Origin: SIG299 sp045531955
GTDB taxonomy: Bacteria; Bacillota; Clostridia; Lachnospirales; Lachnospiraceae
Length of the DNA stretch: 64,000 nucleotides
Assembly: GCA_045531955.1 (NCBI GenBank)
Contig: JAZSFC010000028.1
Coordinates: 1 to 64,000 of the forward strand
Direction of reading: 5' to 3'
Shown: positions 17,003 to 24,575 of the stretch, in pieces
How the letters are laid out: each line of letters begins with the position of its first letter
Position numbering within the stretch: position 1 is the stretch's first letter
The notes under the pieces: generated by a model
The model's input: the letters and a program-made list of their open reading frames with translations, nothing else
The model's database searches: none
Told to the model about the DNA's origin: nothing
Program-made: the position numbers and the translations under genes

Positions 17003-17662
17003 ATGGGAGAAATACTATTGCAAGTGAGCGGACTTGAAATGTCATATGGAAAACGCAACGTGTTGCAGGATGTCTCCCTTGTGTTACAACCGGGTAAAAT
17101 TCTGGGAATTGCAGGAGAAAACGGTGCAGGTAAGTCCACACTGTTGTCTGCTCTTGCAGGAATACAAAGCCCGAAAAAAGGAAAGATTTTCTTTGACGGC
17201 AAAGAAATTTCGAAGAACAAACGCCAATACAAACGGCAGATAGGATTTGTTCCGCAGGATATTGCATTATTTGAGGAATTAAGCGGCAGGGATAATCTGA
17301 AATTTTTCGGGAAAGCATATCGCGTATCCGGGGCTGAGCTTTCCGGGCGTATCCGGGAAGTATGTACCATTACGGGATTCCCGGAGGAAGAACTGAAACG
17401 TCCGGTAAGTGAATATTCCGGCGGCATGAAAAGAAAAATTAATATCGGAGCAGCAATTCTTCACCGGCCGAAGCTGCTTCTGTTGGATGAGCCGGTGGCA
17501 AACCTGGACACAAGTTCAGAAGAGCAGGTTCTGACAGCATTAAAACAGCTGGCAGAACAGGGTACCGCCATTGTCTATGTAGGGCATCATTTAGAAAAAA
17601 TGGAACAGTTTTGCGACGAACTTTGTTTCATTAAAAACGGAAAGGTAATAAGGAGTAAATAA
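17003..17662 (+). CDS. ABC-type ATPase without a cognate permease
   Basis: 219 residues, a single ABC domain with Walker A GENGAGKST, Q-loop GFVPQD, signature YSGGM, Walker B LLLLDEP and switch histidine in VGHHLEK. All catalytic parts look intact. No permease gene is in this operon. Both neighbours are large soluble proteins. It may therefore power a process other than classical import or export, or work with a permease encoded elsewhere. Its stop overlaps the next start (TAATG at 17660-17664), which indicates translational coupling to the TPR/P-loop protein. Confidence 0.85.
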   Translation: MGEILLQVSGLEMSYGKRNVLQDVSLVLQPGKILGIAGENGAGKSTLLSALAGIQSPKKGKIFFDGKEISKNKRQYKRQIGFVPQDIALFEELSGRDNLKFFGKAYRVSGAELSGRIREVCTITGFPEEELKRPVSEYSGGMKRKINIGAAILHRPKLLLLDEPVANLDTSSEEQVLTALKQLAEQGTAIVYVGHHLEKMEQFCDELCFIKNGKVIRSK

Positions 17663-19455
17663 TGGCATTATTCGGCTTAGGTTACAAGAAGAAAATAGAA
17701 GAAATTAAGCGGCTGATGGATGAACAGAACTTCGAACAGGCAGCACTTACTGCAGATGATATTTCGATAAAGCGGTTAAAGTCTGCTTATGAATTGAATT
17801 TAGTTGGAAAAGCATATAAGTGCAACGGAGATTTTCTCCAGGCAAGAGATGCCTTTGAGCGTTCTTATGAGATGCGCTGTTCCAGACCGGTTATTATTGA
17901 CATAATGGACTGTTGTCTGGAAGCAAAGGATTTGGACGGTGCAGAAAAGTACTTTGACGAATATCACAAAGTGGCTCCGGAAGATAAAGTAACCCAGTAT
18001 AAATACCGGTATCGCATTGAAAAGAGAAAAGGCAGGGAACGTCGTCTTCTGATAATGATTTTGGAAGAATTGAAAGCGTTAGAATACATTGAAGAATATG
18101 CGTATGAATTGGCAAAGCAATATCACAAAGCCGGCATGGCAGAAGAATGCATGCGGGAGTGCGATGATATTATTTTGTGGTTTGGATTTGGTCCGACAGT
18201 GGAACGTGCCAAGACCCTTCTTGCATATTATAAAGGAGAAATCAGTTTAGAGGATATAAAATCAGCGGGCGCAAAATATCAGGCGGAACAGGAACGCAGA
18301 TGGAGAGAAGAGCAACAGATGGAAGCCGCTGTAGCAAAAGAGTCAGAACCGGAAGAGCCTGTGTGTGCAGAATCTATGCAAGAAAAAACAGTACAGGAAG
18401 AAATTGTGCAGGAAGAAGCGGCACAAGAAGAAGTACAAGAAACAGTACAGGAAGAGCCGGAATGGAAGAACTGCGAGGAAGAAATTACAGAACCGTCGCC
18501 GTCTTCTGAGGAGCAGCAGGAAGAAGAATTTATCATGCCGGAAATTGACATGTCCGGAATTTCTTTTGAAGGAGAAGCACAAGAATTGCAAAACCGGCCG
18601 GCTCAGAAGGAGGAACTACAGGAAAACTCCCGCGAGGAAGAAGAACTTTATATTCCGTATGCGGAAAATCCGGAAACTTCTAATGAAAGACTGGCAGAAT
18701 TGTTAAAGAAGAAGAACATCTCTATTCCTGAAATTTTAAATAATTTCGGTCGGGTTGACCGTATTCAGAAGCAGGTAGTAAAGAGCCTTGAACTGGCAAT
18801 CAATGACAGGGAAAAAGCATATTTTGTTATTACGGGAGAGTCCCGGACAGGGAAAACTACTCTGGCACTTTCTTTAGTACGCCTGTTGTTTGAACTGGAT
18901 ATTGTAAAGTATGACCGTACCGCAACGATTGATGCGGTGCAGTTAAATCAGGTATCCATCGAAGATTATGGTGAAGAATTGAAAAACTGCAATTTGATTA
19001 TTGAAAATGCCGGTGGAATGACAAAAGAATCCATCGATGGTTTGTTGCGCTTTTCTAAGGGAAGTAAGGGAAAAACCTGCGTTATTTTAGAAGATACGGT
19101 GCGGGATATCAACAAATTCCTGCGGGCAAGAGAAGAACTGAACAGTCTGTTTAATAACCGGATTCATCTCGGAAAATATAACACAGATGATTTGCTTGGC
19201 TTTGCTTATGACTACATAAAAAAAGAGGACTATGGCATTGACAAAATGGCTGCACAGGTCCTCCGGGATAAAATTGATGAAATTGTCAGAGATTACAGTA
19301 ATGACCAGCGGTTAGTCCGTACCTTGAAACTGGTGGAAGTGGTGGTTGCCAGAGCAGAAAAGCGTGCCGGCGAATTGATTCTTTCCATGGCAGCGGAAGG
19401 AAAAATCCAGCAGGGAAATTACTTGGTAATTATTTTAGATGATGTTATCGGTTAA
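17662..19455 (+). CDS. TPR-like / acidic linker / P-loop ATPase protein
   Basis: 597 residues, soluble. Residues 1-200 form helical TPR-like repeats (KRLKSAYELNLVGKAYKCNG, QARDAFERSYE). Residues about 205-335 are a Glu/Gln-rich low-complexity linker (VQEEIVQEEAAQEE). From 340 comes an AAA-type P-loop domain with Walker A GESRTGKTT (392-400). The Walker B position reads NLIIENAGG, where the usual Asp-Glu pair is not obvious. A following LEDTVRDINKFL and a helical lid complete it. The TPR-plus-AAA plan resembles CbxX/EccA-like assembly ATPases, by layout only. AAGGAG precedes ATG at 17662. Confidence 0.8.
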   Translation: MALFGLGYKKKIEEIKRLMDEQNFEQAALTADDISIKRLKSAYELNLVGKAYKCNGDFLQARDAFERSYEMRCSRPVIIDIMDCCLEAKDLDGAEKYFDEYHKVAPEDKVTQYKYRYRIEKRKGRERRLLIMILEELKALEYIEEYAYELAKQYHKAGMAEECMRECDDIILWFGFGPTVERAKTLLAYYKGEISLEDIKSAGAKYQAEQERRWREEQQMEAAVAKESEPEEPVCAESMQEKTVQEEIVQEEAAQEEVQETVQEEPEWKNCEEEITEPSPSSEEQQEEEFIMPEIDMSGISFEGEAQELQNRPAQKEELQENSREEEELYIPYAENPETSNERLAELLKKKNISIPEILNNFGRVDRIQKQVVKSLELAINDREKAYFVITGESRTGKTTLALSLVRLLFELDIVKYDRTATIDAVQLNQVSIEDYGEELKNCNLIIENAGGMTKESIDGLLRFSKGSKGKTCVILEDTVRDINKFLRAREELNSLFNNRIHLGKYNTDDLLGFAYDYIKKEDYGIDKMAAQVLRDKIDEIVRDYSNDQRLVRTLKLVEVVVARAEKRAGELILSMAAEGKIQQGNYLVIILDDVIG

Positions 19456-19464
19456 GATAACAAA

Positions 19465-19800
19465 TTACACCTTGAATTGAAGAGAGATGTCAGATTTTAA
19501 ATACTGACCGCCAACAGAGCGGACTCTCTTTGAGATATGCAATATGTAGGAGGAGTCCTTTGCATAGGCTTCCAATGGTTCGATTTCAATTTCGTTTGTA
19601 TCGGAATTGTAATGAATCGCCGTCTTTAACGGAACATTGGAAGTATTTGTCACGTATAAATTCATATTATTTATAGTGGCAGGATCCAAAGGGGCAGAAA
19701 ATTTAACCCGCCATACAAATTTGCCGGTTTTAAATTTTAAATTCTGCTTTACCTTTCCTTCCATGTCGTCCGGAATGGATTCAAAACTGATGAAGTTCAT
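19465..19800 (-). CDS. Small stand-alone Ig-like (SbsA/Big_5-like) domain protein
   Basis: 111 residues with no signal peptide and no membrane segment. The segment WRVKFSAPLDPATINNMNLY and the later YILHISKRVRSVGGQYL are typical of SbsA/Big_5 Ig-like domains, which are normally part of surface proteins. Here one domain makes up the whole protein. A strong site AGGGAGGT precedes the ATG at 19800. It faces the three-gene operon tail to tail with only 9 bp between stops. The function is unknown; it may be a structural or adaptor protein for that operon. Confidence 0.75.
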   Translation of the reverse strand: MNFISFESIPDDMEGKVKQNLKFKTGKFVWRVKFSAPLDPATINNMNLYVTNTSNVPLKTAIHYNSDTNEIEIEPLEAYAKDSSYILHISKRVRSVGGQYLKSDISLQFKV

Positions 19801-19820
19801 GTAACGGGACCTCCCTATTT

Positions 19821-19847
19821 TTGTGTACTACCTATAGTGTACCACAA
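19821..19847. promoter_or_regulatory. Dyad-symmetric site between Ig-like and shikimate-kinase-like genes
   Basis: TTGTGTAC and GTACCACAA flank a 10-bp centre, making an imperfect palindrome 21 bp upstream of the Ig-like gene start. It reads like a regulator operator. No candidate regulator is evident. Confidence 0.4.
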
Positions 19848-19873
19848 TCTTTCGCGTTTGAACAGAGAGGAAA

Positions 19874-20389
19874 ATGGCTTATATGGAAAAGAAAACGAAT
19901 ATTGTGCTATTAGGTATGCCCGGTTCGGGGAAAAGCACTGTGGGAGTATTACTGGCAAAACGGTTAGGAAAGCGATTTGTAGATACTGATTTGCTGATAC
20001 AAGAACAGGAAGGCAGACTTTTAAGCGAAATTATCAGTCAGGAGGGTTTGGAAAAATTCATTGAAATTGAAAACCGTGTAAATGCAGAGGTTGAGGCAGA
20101 AAATTCCGTGATTGCCCCCGGGGGCAGTGCAATTTACGGGAAAGAAGCCATGGAACACTTTAAGGAAATCGGAGAAGTGATATACTTAAAACTGAGTTAC
20201 CGGAGTGTGGCAAGGCGTCTGGGAGACCTGACAAAACGTGGTGTGGTATTCCGGCCCGGGCAATCTCTGAAAGCTCTATATAAAGAACGTTGCCCGTTGT
20301 ATGAGAAGTACGCGGACTATATTGTGGAGTGCGACGGAAAGAAAATAGGGGAAACATTAGAGGCGGTAAGAGCAAAAATCGGGAAATAA
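19874..20389 (+). CDS. Shikimate-kinase-like protein
   Basis: 171 residues, normal length for AroK. P-loop GMPGSGKST (residues 14-22) and the metal-binding DTD (37-39) are intact. However, the FR motif that supplies the shikimate-binding arginine reads FI (residues 62-63), and the usual GGG motif reads PGGS. The LID region (KRGVVFRPG) is followed by YKERCPLYEKYADYIVECDG, a family hallmark. It may phosphorylate a different small molecule, or use shikimate differently. Start choice is uncertain: ATG 19874 is only 3 bases from GAGG, while ATG 19883 is 12 bases from it. Confidence 0.75.
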   Translation: MAYMEKKTNIVLLGMPGSGKSTVGVLLAKRLGKRFVDTDLLIQEQEGRLLSEIISQEGLEKFIEIENRVNAEVEAENSVIAPGGSAIYGKEAMEHFKEIGEVIYLKLSYRSVARRLGDLTKRGVVFRPGQSLKALYKERCPLYEKYADYIVECDGKKIGETLEAVRAKIGK

Positions 20390-20411
20390 TCCGCAAAAAA
20401 TGAAAAAAGAC

Positions 20412-20440
20412 TTTACAAATGGGGCAGAATCGAGTATAGT
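20412..20440 (+). promoter_or_regulatory. Promoter of murA
   Basis: TTTACA (20412-20417) and TATAGT (20435-20440) are 17 bp apart, 37 bp before the murA start. Confidence 0.65.
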
Positions 20441-20477
20441 TACTTAGTTAGTATTTGGAAATTAACCGAGGTGTAAT

Positions 20478-21776
20478 ATGGATCAATATATAATCAAAGG
20501 CGGCACAGCGCTGGCCGGAGAAGTAGTAATCAGTGGAGCAAAAAATTCTGCATTAGGTATTTTGGCAGCTGCGGTTTTAACAGAAGAAGAAGTCTGCATT
20601 AAAAATCTGCCGGATATCCGGGATATTAATGTCCTGTTGCAGGCCATCGAAGGCATTGGTGCCCGTATTGAGCGGGTAGATGCACATACTGTAATTATCA
20701 ACAGTGCAAACGTACATCCTATGGCAGTGGATGATGAATATATCAGAAAAATCAGAGCGTCCTATTATTTAATCGGCGCCCTTCTTGGCCGCTTCAAAAA
20801 GACCCAGGTAGTTTTACCTGGTGGCTGTAATATCGGCAACCGTCCAATTGACCAGCACATCAAGGGATTCGAAGCCTTGGGTGCTAACGTAGCTATCCAG
20901 CACGGTATGGTAATTGCAGAGGCTAAAGAATTAGAAGGAAATCACATTTATTTAGATATTGCCAGCGTTGGTGCAACCATTAATATTATGCTGGCAGCCT
21001 GTCTTGCTAAGGGTCAGACAATTTTGGAAAATTCGGCAAAGGAACCTCATGTAGTGGATGTTGCCAATTTCTTAAACAGTATGGGTGCAAACATCAAGGG
21101 TGCCGGTACCGATGTTATTCGTATTACCGGCGTTGAAAAGCTTCATGGCAGCACATACTCTATCATTCCTGACCAGATTGAAGCAGGAACTTTCATGCTG
21201 GCAGCAGCAGCAACCAGAGGTGATGTTACCATCCGTAATGTCATTCCAAAGCATTTAGAGGCAATCTCTGCTAAGCTGGAAGAAATCGGAGCCTTTGTAG
21301 AAGAATTTGACGATGCGGTTCGTGTAGTAGCAACGAAACGTCTTGGTCATACCCATGTAAAAACTTTACCGTATCCTGGTTTCCCAACCGATATGCAGGC
21401 GCAGATTACAACGTTGTTGGCTCTTTCCGAAGGAACCAGTATTGTAACAGAGAGTATGTTTGAAAGCCGTTTTAAATATGTGGATGAACTGGTGCGTATG
21501 GGTGCGTCCATTAAGGTAGAAGGCAATACAGCCATTATTGATGGTGTTTCCGGTGTTACCGGTGCAACCGTCAGTGCACCGGATTTACGTGCCGGAGCCG
21601 CTTTAGTTATTGCAGGTCTGGTGGCAGAGGGCTTTACTGTAGTAGAGCATATTGAATTCGTAGAACGCGGATATGAGAATTTCGAAGGAAAGCTTTGCGG
21701 ACTGGGAGCCCGCATTGAAAAAATGGATTCCGAAGATGACAGAGCAGTACAGAAATTTAAATTAAAAGTGAGCTAA
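20478..21776 (+). CDS. murA: UDP-N-acetylglucosamine 1-carboxyvinyltransferase
   Basis: 432 residues, the usual length. MurA transfers enolpyruvate from PEP to UDP-GlcNAc, the first committed step of peptidoglycan synthesis. The GAKNSALGILAAAVL start, the catalytic-loop LPGGCNIGNRPIDQHIKG with its active-site cysteine (the residue attacked by fosfomycin), and PDQIEAGTFM are intact. Last of its transcript: a very strong terminator follows. Confidence 0.96.
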   Translation: MDQYIIKGGTALAGEVVISGAKNSALGILAAAVLTEEEVCIKNLPDIRDINVLLQAIEGIGARIERVDAHTVIINSANVHPMAVDDEYIRKIRASYYLIGALLGRFKKTQVVLPGGCNIGNRPIDQHIKGFEALGANVAIQHGMVIAEAKELEGNHIYLDIASVGATINIMLAACLAKGQTILENSAKEPHVVDVANFLNSMGANIKGAGTDVIRITGVEKLHGSTYSIIPDQIEAGTFMLAAAATRGDVTIRNVIPKHLEAISAKLEEIGAFVEEFDDAVRVVATKRLGHTHVKTLPYPGFPTDMQAQITTLLALSEGTSIVTESMFESRFKYVDELVRMGASIKVEGNTAIIDGVSGVTGATVSAPDLRAGAALVIAGLVAEGFTVVEHIEFVERGYENFEGKLCGLGARIEKMDSEDDRAVQKFKLKVS

Positions 21777-21789
21777 TCTCACAGCGCAT

Positions 21790-21845
21790 AAAAAGAGGTT
21801 TTTCTCAGTTCTTCCCCAAAAGGGAACAGAGAAAAACCTCTTTTT
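21790..21845. terminator. Bidirectional terminator between murA and the HD-GYP gene
   Basis: A long stem of about 20 bp (AAAAAGAGGTTTTTCTC with its complement) has T-runs on both strands. It ends murA transcripts and the opposing metK/HD-GYP transcripts. Confidence 0.92.
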
Positions 21846-21855
21846 ATTCTTTTGT

Positions 21856-22974
21856 TTATACTACGCCGGTAATGGTGAGCCCCGGATAATCCCTTAAATC
21901 AATGTATCGATCTCCGGAAAGAGCGATGACCGGTTTATCAAGCTGATTCCGCTGCATCATGATAATACGACCGGTTTCGCCGTTGCTCAATTTTACGGTA
22001 TAATTTAAATAGGAGTACATAATCTGATCCAGGAAAGTCATTAAATAACCCGGGTCATAAGTGGTAAGCCCTTCCGTCTGGAAAATTCCGATAACTTCCA
22101 ACGGACAGATAGGACCACGGTAAACGCGGTTGGCGGTTAAGGCATCATAGACATCGGCAATGGCAACAATTTTTGCAAAAGGTTCAATTTCACCTGCCGT
22201 CAATTTGTTTGGATATCCTTTTCCGTCACAGCGTTCGTGGTGCTGCAGCGCAGCTTTCGCAATGCGGGGATCTACTGCCTGGTCTTTTAATATACTGTAT
22301 CCAAGAGCCGGATGCTCCTGAATGATGCGGTACTCGTCATCAGTCAGTTTTCCCGGTTTTTTGATGATGGAAGTAGGAATCATCATTTTGCCGATATCAT
22401 GTAATAATCCGGCTAACGTTAAGGCTTCCGTTTCCGCATCATCATATTTTAGCCAGTGTGCAAACAGATTACAGATTAATGCAACATTCATGCTGTGGAC
22501 ATAGGTGGCATCATCCAGGTTACGAATAGCCATCATCATATCCAACAGGGAATTCGGATTTTTGCAGGCGGCAAAAATTTTGGATACATCTGCCAGCATG
22601 CTTTCTGTATTAAGCGGAGCTTTGTTTTGAACCACTTCATTTAATTGCTCTTTGTAAGAAACAAAGGAACTGTAGAAGGTGGTTGTAAAGGTACGGTATT
22701 CCGGACTGGCTTTAATCCGGCCGACATAGGAGGAAGCTTCCGGAATAATGACCGGCTTATTTTTATAAACCGGTTTTTTCTCTTTTTTGCGCAGGTTTGC
22801 CGGTGTAACGATGATGATTTCCTCGACAGAATAGAATTTCAGTCGGGTAATCATACGGTCCGTTAAAACGGCGCCTTCGCCGGCAATCAGGTAGTCGGAA
22901 GAAGAATAGACATCTTTTCCGATGGTCATGCCCGGCTCTGCAAATGATGTTTTGATTTTCATTAATTCCTTCAT
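21856..22974 (-). CDS. HD-GYP domain protein, probable cyclic-di-GMP phosphodiesterase
   Basis: 372 residues. The C-terminal half is an HD-GYP domain: LLHDIGKMMIP with the HD pair at 192-193, then HHERCDGKGYP with the GYP at 253-255 and both metal histidines. HD-GYP enzymes hydrolyse cyclic-di-GMP, or in some cases other cyclic dinucleotides. Residues 1-140 are a different domain, starting with a barrel-like AEPGMTIGKDV and lacking a receiver motif. It lies 29 bp downstream of metK, with no terminator between, so its expression may follow the SAM riboswitch. GGAGG lies 8 bases before the ATG. Confidence 0.9.
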   Translation of the reverse strand: MKELMKIKTSFAEPGMTIGKDVYSSSDYLIAGEGAVLTDRMITRLKFYSVEEIIIVTPANLRKKEKKPVYKNKPVIIPEASSYVGRIKASPEYRTFTTTFYSSFVSYKEQLNEVVQNKAPLNTESMLADVSKIFAACKNPNSLLDMMMAIRNLDDATYVHSMNVALICNLFAHWLKYDDAETEALTLAGLLHDIGKMMIPTSIIKKPGKLTDDEYRIIQEHPALGYSILKDQAVDPRIAKAALQHHERCDGKGYPNKLTAGEIEPFAKIVAIADVYDALTANRVYRGPICPLEVIGIFQTEGLTTYDPGYLMTFLDQIMYSYLNYTVKLSNGETGRIIMMQRNQLDKPVIALSGDRYIDLRDYPGLTITGVV

Positions 22975-23003
22975 GGTGTCGCCTCCGTATGTGCGGGGAA
23001 TTT

Positions 23004-24191
23004 TTATAAATACTTCTTTAATACATCTACTTTATCCAAAGCTTCCCAAGGAAGATCAAGGTCATTTCTGCCGAAATGTCCGTAGGAAGAGGTCTGCTTG
23101 TAAATCGGTCTTCTTAAATCCAGCATCTGGATAATGCCTGCAGGACGTAAGTCAAAGTTTTCGCGGATGATAGCTTCTAATTCGGCTTCGGATTTTACGC
23201 CGGTACCGAAGGTATCTACCATAACAGAAGTTGGATGCGCCACGCCGATAGCGTAGGACAACTGGATTTCACAACGCTTTGCAAGACCTGCAGCAACCAG
23301 GTTCTTTGCAACATAACGTGCTGCATAGCAGGCAGAACGGTCTACCTTGGTGCAGTCTTTACCGGAGAAAGCACCGCCGCCGTGTCTTGCGTAACCACCG
23401 TAAGTATCTACGATGATTTTACGGCCGGTGAGACCGGAGTCGCCGTTTGGTCCGCCGATAACAAAGCGGCCGGTAGGATTGATAAAGAATTTTGTGTTAT
23501 TATCAATGAGCTCTGCCGGAAGTACCGGTTCGAACACATATTTCTGAATGTCAGAGTGAATCTGTTCCTGTGGAATTTCCGGTGCATGTTGAGTGGATAA
23601 TACAACAGCATTGATATGAACCGGCTTACCTTCTTCGTCATATTCTACGGTTACCTGGGATTTTCCGTCCGGACGAAGGTAAGGAAGGGTACCGTCTTTA
23701 CGGACCTTGGTAAGCTGTCTGGTAAGCTTGTGGGCAAGGGAGATAGGATATGGCATGTATTCTTCGGTTTCGTCAGTAGCATAGCCGAACATCATACCCT
23801 GGTCGCCGGCACCGATGGCATCGATGTCAGCATCTGTCATTTTGTTTTCCTTTGCTTCCAATGCCTTATCAACGCCCATGGCAATATCGGTGGACTGCTT
23901 GTCCAATGCAATCATAACACCGCAGGTGTTGCCGTCAAAGCCATAATCGCCATTGTTGTAGCCAATTTCACAAATAGTTTCACGGACGATTTTCTGGAAA
24001 TCTACGTTTGCTTTGGTGGTGATTTCGCCCATAACCAGAACCAAACCTGTGGTGCAGGCTGTTTCGCAGGCTACGCGGCTCATAGGGTCCTGTTCCAGTA
24101 ATGCGTCCAGAACGGAGTCGGAGATGGCATCACAGATTTTATCCGGATGTCCCTCGGTTACGGATTCAGATGTAAATAATCTTTTGCTCAT
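23004..24191 (-). CDS. metK: S-adenosylmethionine synthetase
   Basis: 395 residues, normal length. MetK makes SAM from methionine and ATP. Conserved parts include SVTEGHPDKICD at the N-terminus, GAGDQGMMFGYA, and the P-loop-like GGGAFSGKDCTKVDRSA. It is controlled by the upstream S-box riboswitch and a strong promoter. The ribosome site AAAGGA precedes ATG at 24191. Likely cotranscribed with the HD-GYP gene. Confidence 0.97.
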   Translation of the reverse strand: MSKRLFTSESVTEGHPDKICDAISDSVLDALLEQDPMSRVACETACTTGLVLVMGEITTKANVDFQKIVRETICEIGYNNGDYGFDGNTCGVMIALDKQSTDIAMGVDKALEAKENKMTDADIDAIGAGDQGMMFGYATDETEEYMPYPISLAHKLTRQLTKVRKDGTLPYLRPDGKSQVTVEYDEEGKPVHINAVVLSTQHAPEIPQEQIHSDIQKYVFEPVLPAELIDNNTKFFINPTGRFVIGGPNGDSGLTGRKIIVDTYGGYARHGGGAFSGKDCTKVDRSACYAARYVAKNLVAAGLAKRCEIQLSYAIGVAHPTSVMVDTFGTGVKSEAELEAIIRENFDLRPAGIIQMLDLRRPIYKQTSSYGHFGRNDLDLPWEALDKVDVLKKYL

Positions 24192-24245
24192 AACTTAATT
24201 CCTTTCTTGGTGGTGTGCCGTCAGGCACGGGTTAAAAGTAACTAT

Positions 24246-24412
24246 AAAAACAAGAAAAGTCCGCAATAAGCGGACCTGGAACGTCTGTAAACCAAATCCT
24301 CTTATTGTTCGAACTGCCAGGGGCAGTATACTCGCTCAACTTGGCACCTTTCCTTACGGGGGTTGCCGTGACTTCACTGAGTCTTTACTCTCCGTCACTC
24401 TGAATAAGAGTT
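24246..24412 (-). promoter_or_regulatory. SAM-I (S-box) riboswitch with terminator
   Basis: On the minus strand the leader shows the S-box P1 stem (CTCTTATTC region at 24402-24410 with GAACAATAAGAGG at 24298-24310), AGTCACGGCAACC, the GGTGCCAA stretch, and P4. A GTCCGC/GCGGAC terminator with a T-run follows (24246-24276). High SAM stabilises the aptamer and lets the terminator form, lowering metK. The gene context fits. Confidence 0.93.
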
Positions 24413-24435
24413 TATGCTAACTTTTCTGTAGTTTG

Positions 24436-24464
24436 AGTATGCACTTTTTTTTGGTTTTTGTCAA
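24436..24464 (-). promoter_or_regulatory. Promoter of the metK transcript
   Basis: On the minus strand a consensus TTGACA (24459-24464), a 17-bp spacer and CATACT (24436-24441) lie just before the riboswitch. Confidence 0.75.
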
Positions 24465-24575
24465 GTGAAAAGTCGATTTTGGGCGCGGTTTATGAAAAGT
24501 TTAGGAAATAGTTATAAATTACTGATGAAAAGAGAATAAAAAGTGTGATATACTTACAATCGGAGGAAGATTGTT

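Noticed and set aside
18365..18706. Lys/Arg-rich open frames over the acidic linker
   Set aside because: These are other-frame readings of the Glu/Gln codons in a confident gene.
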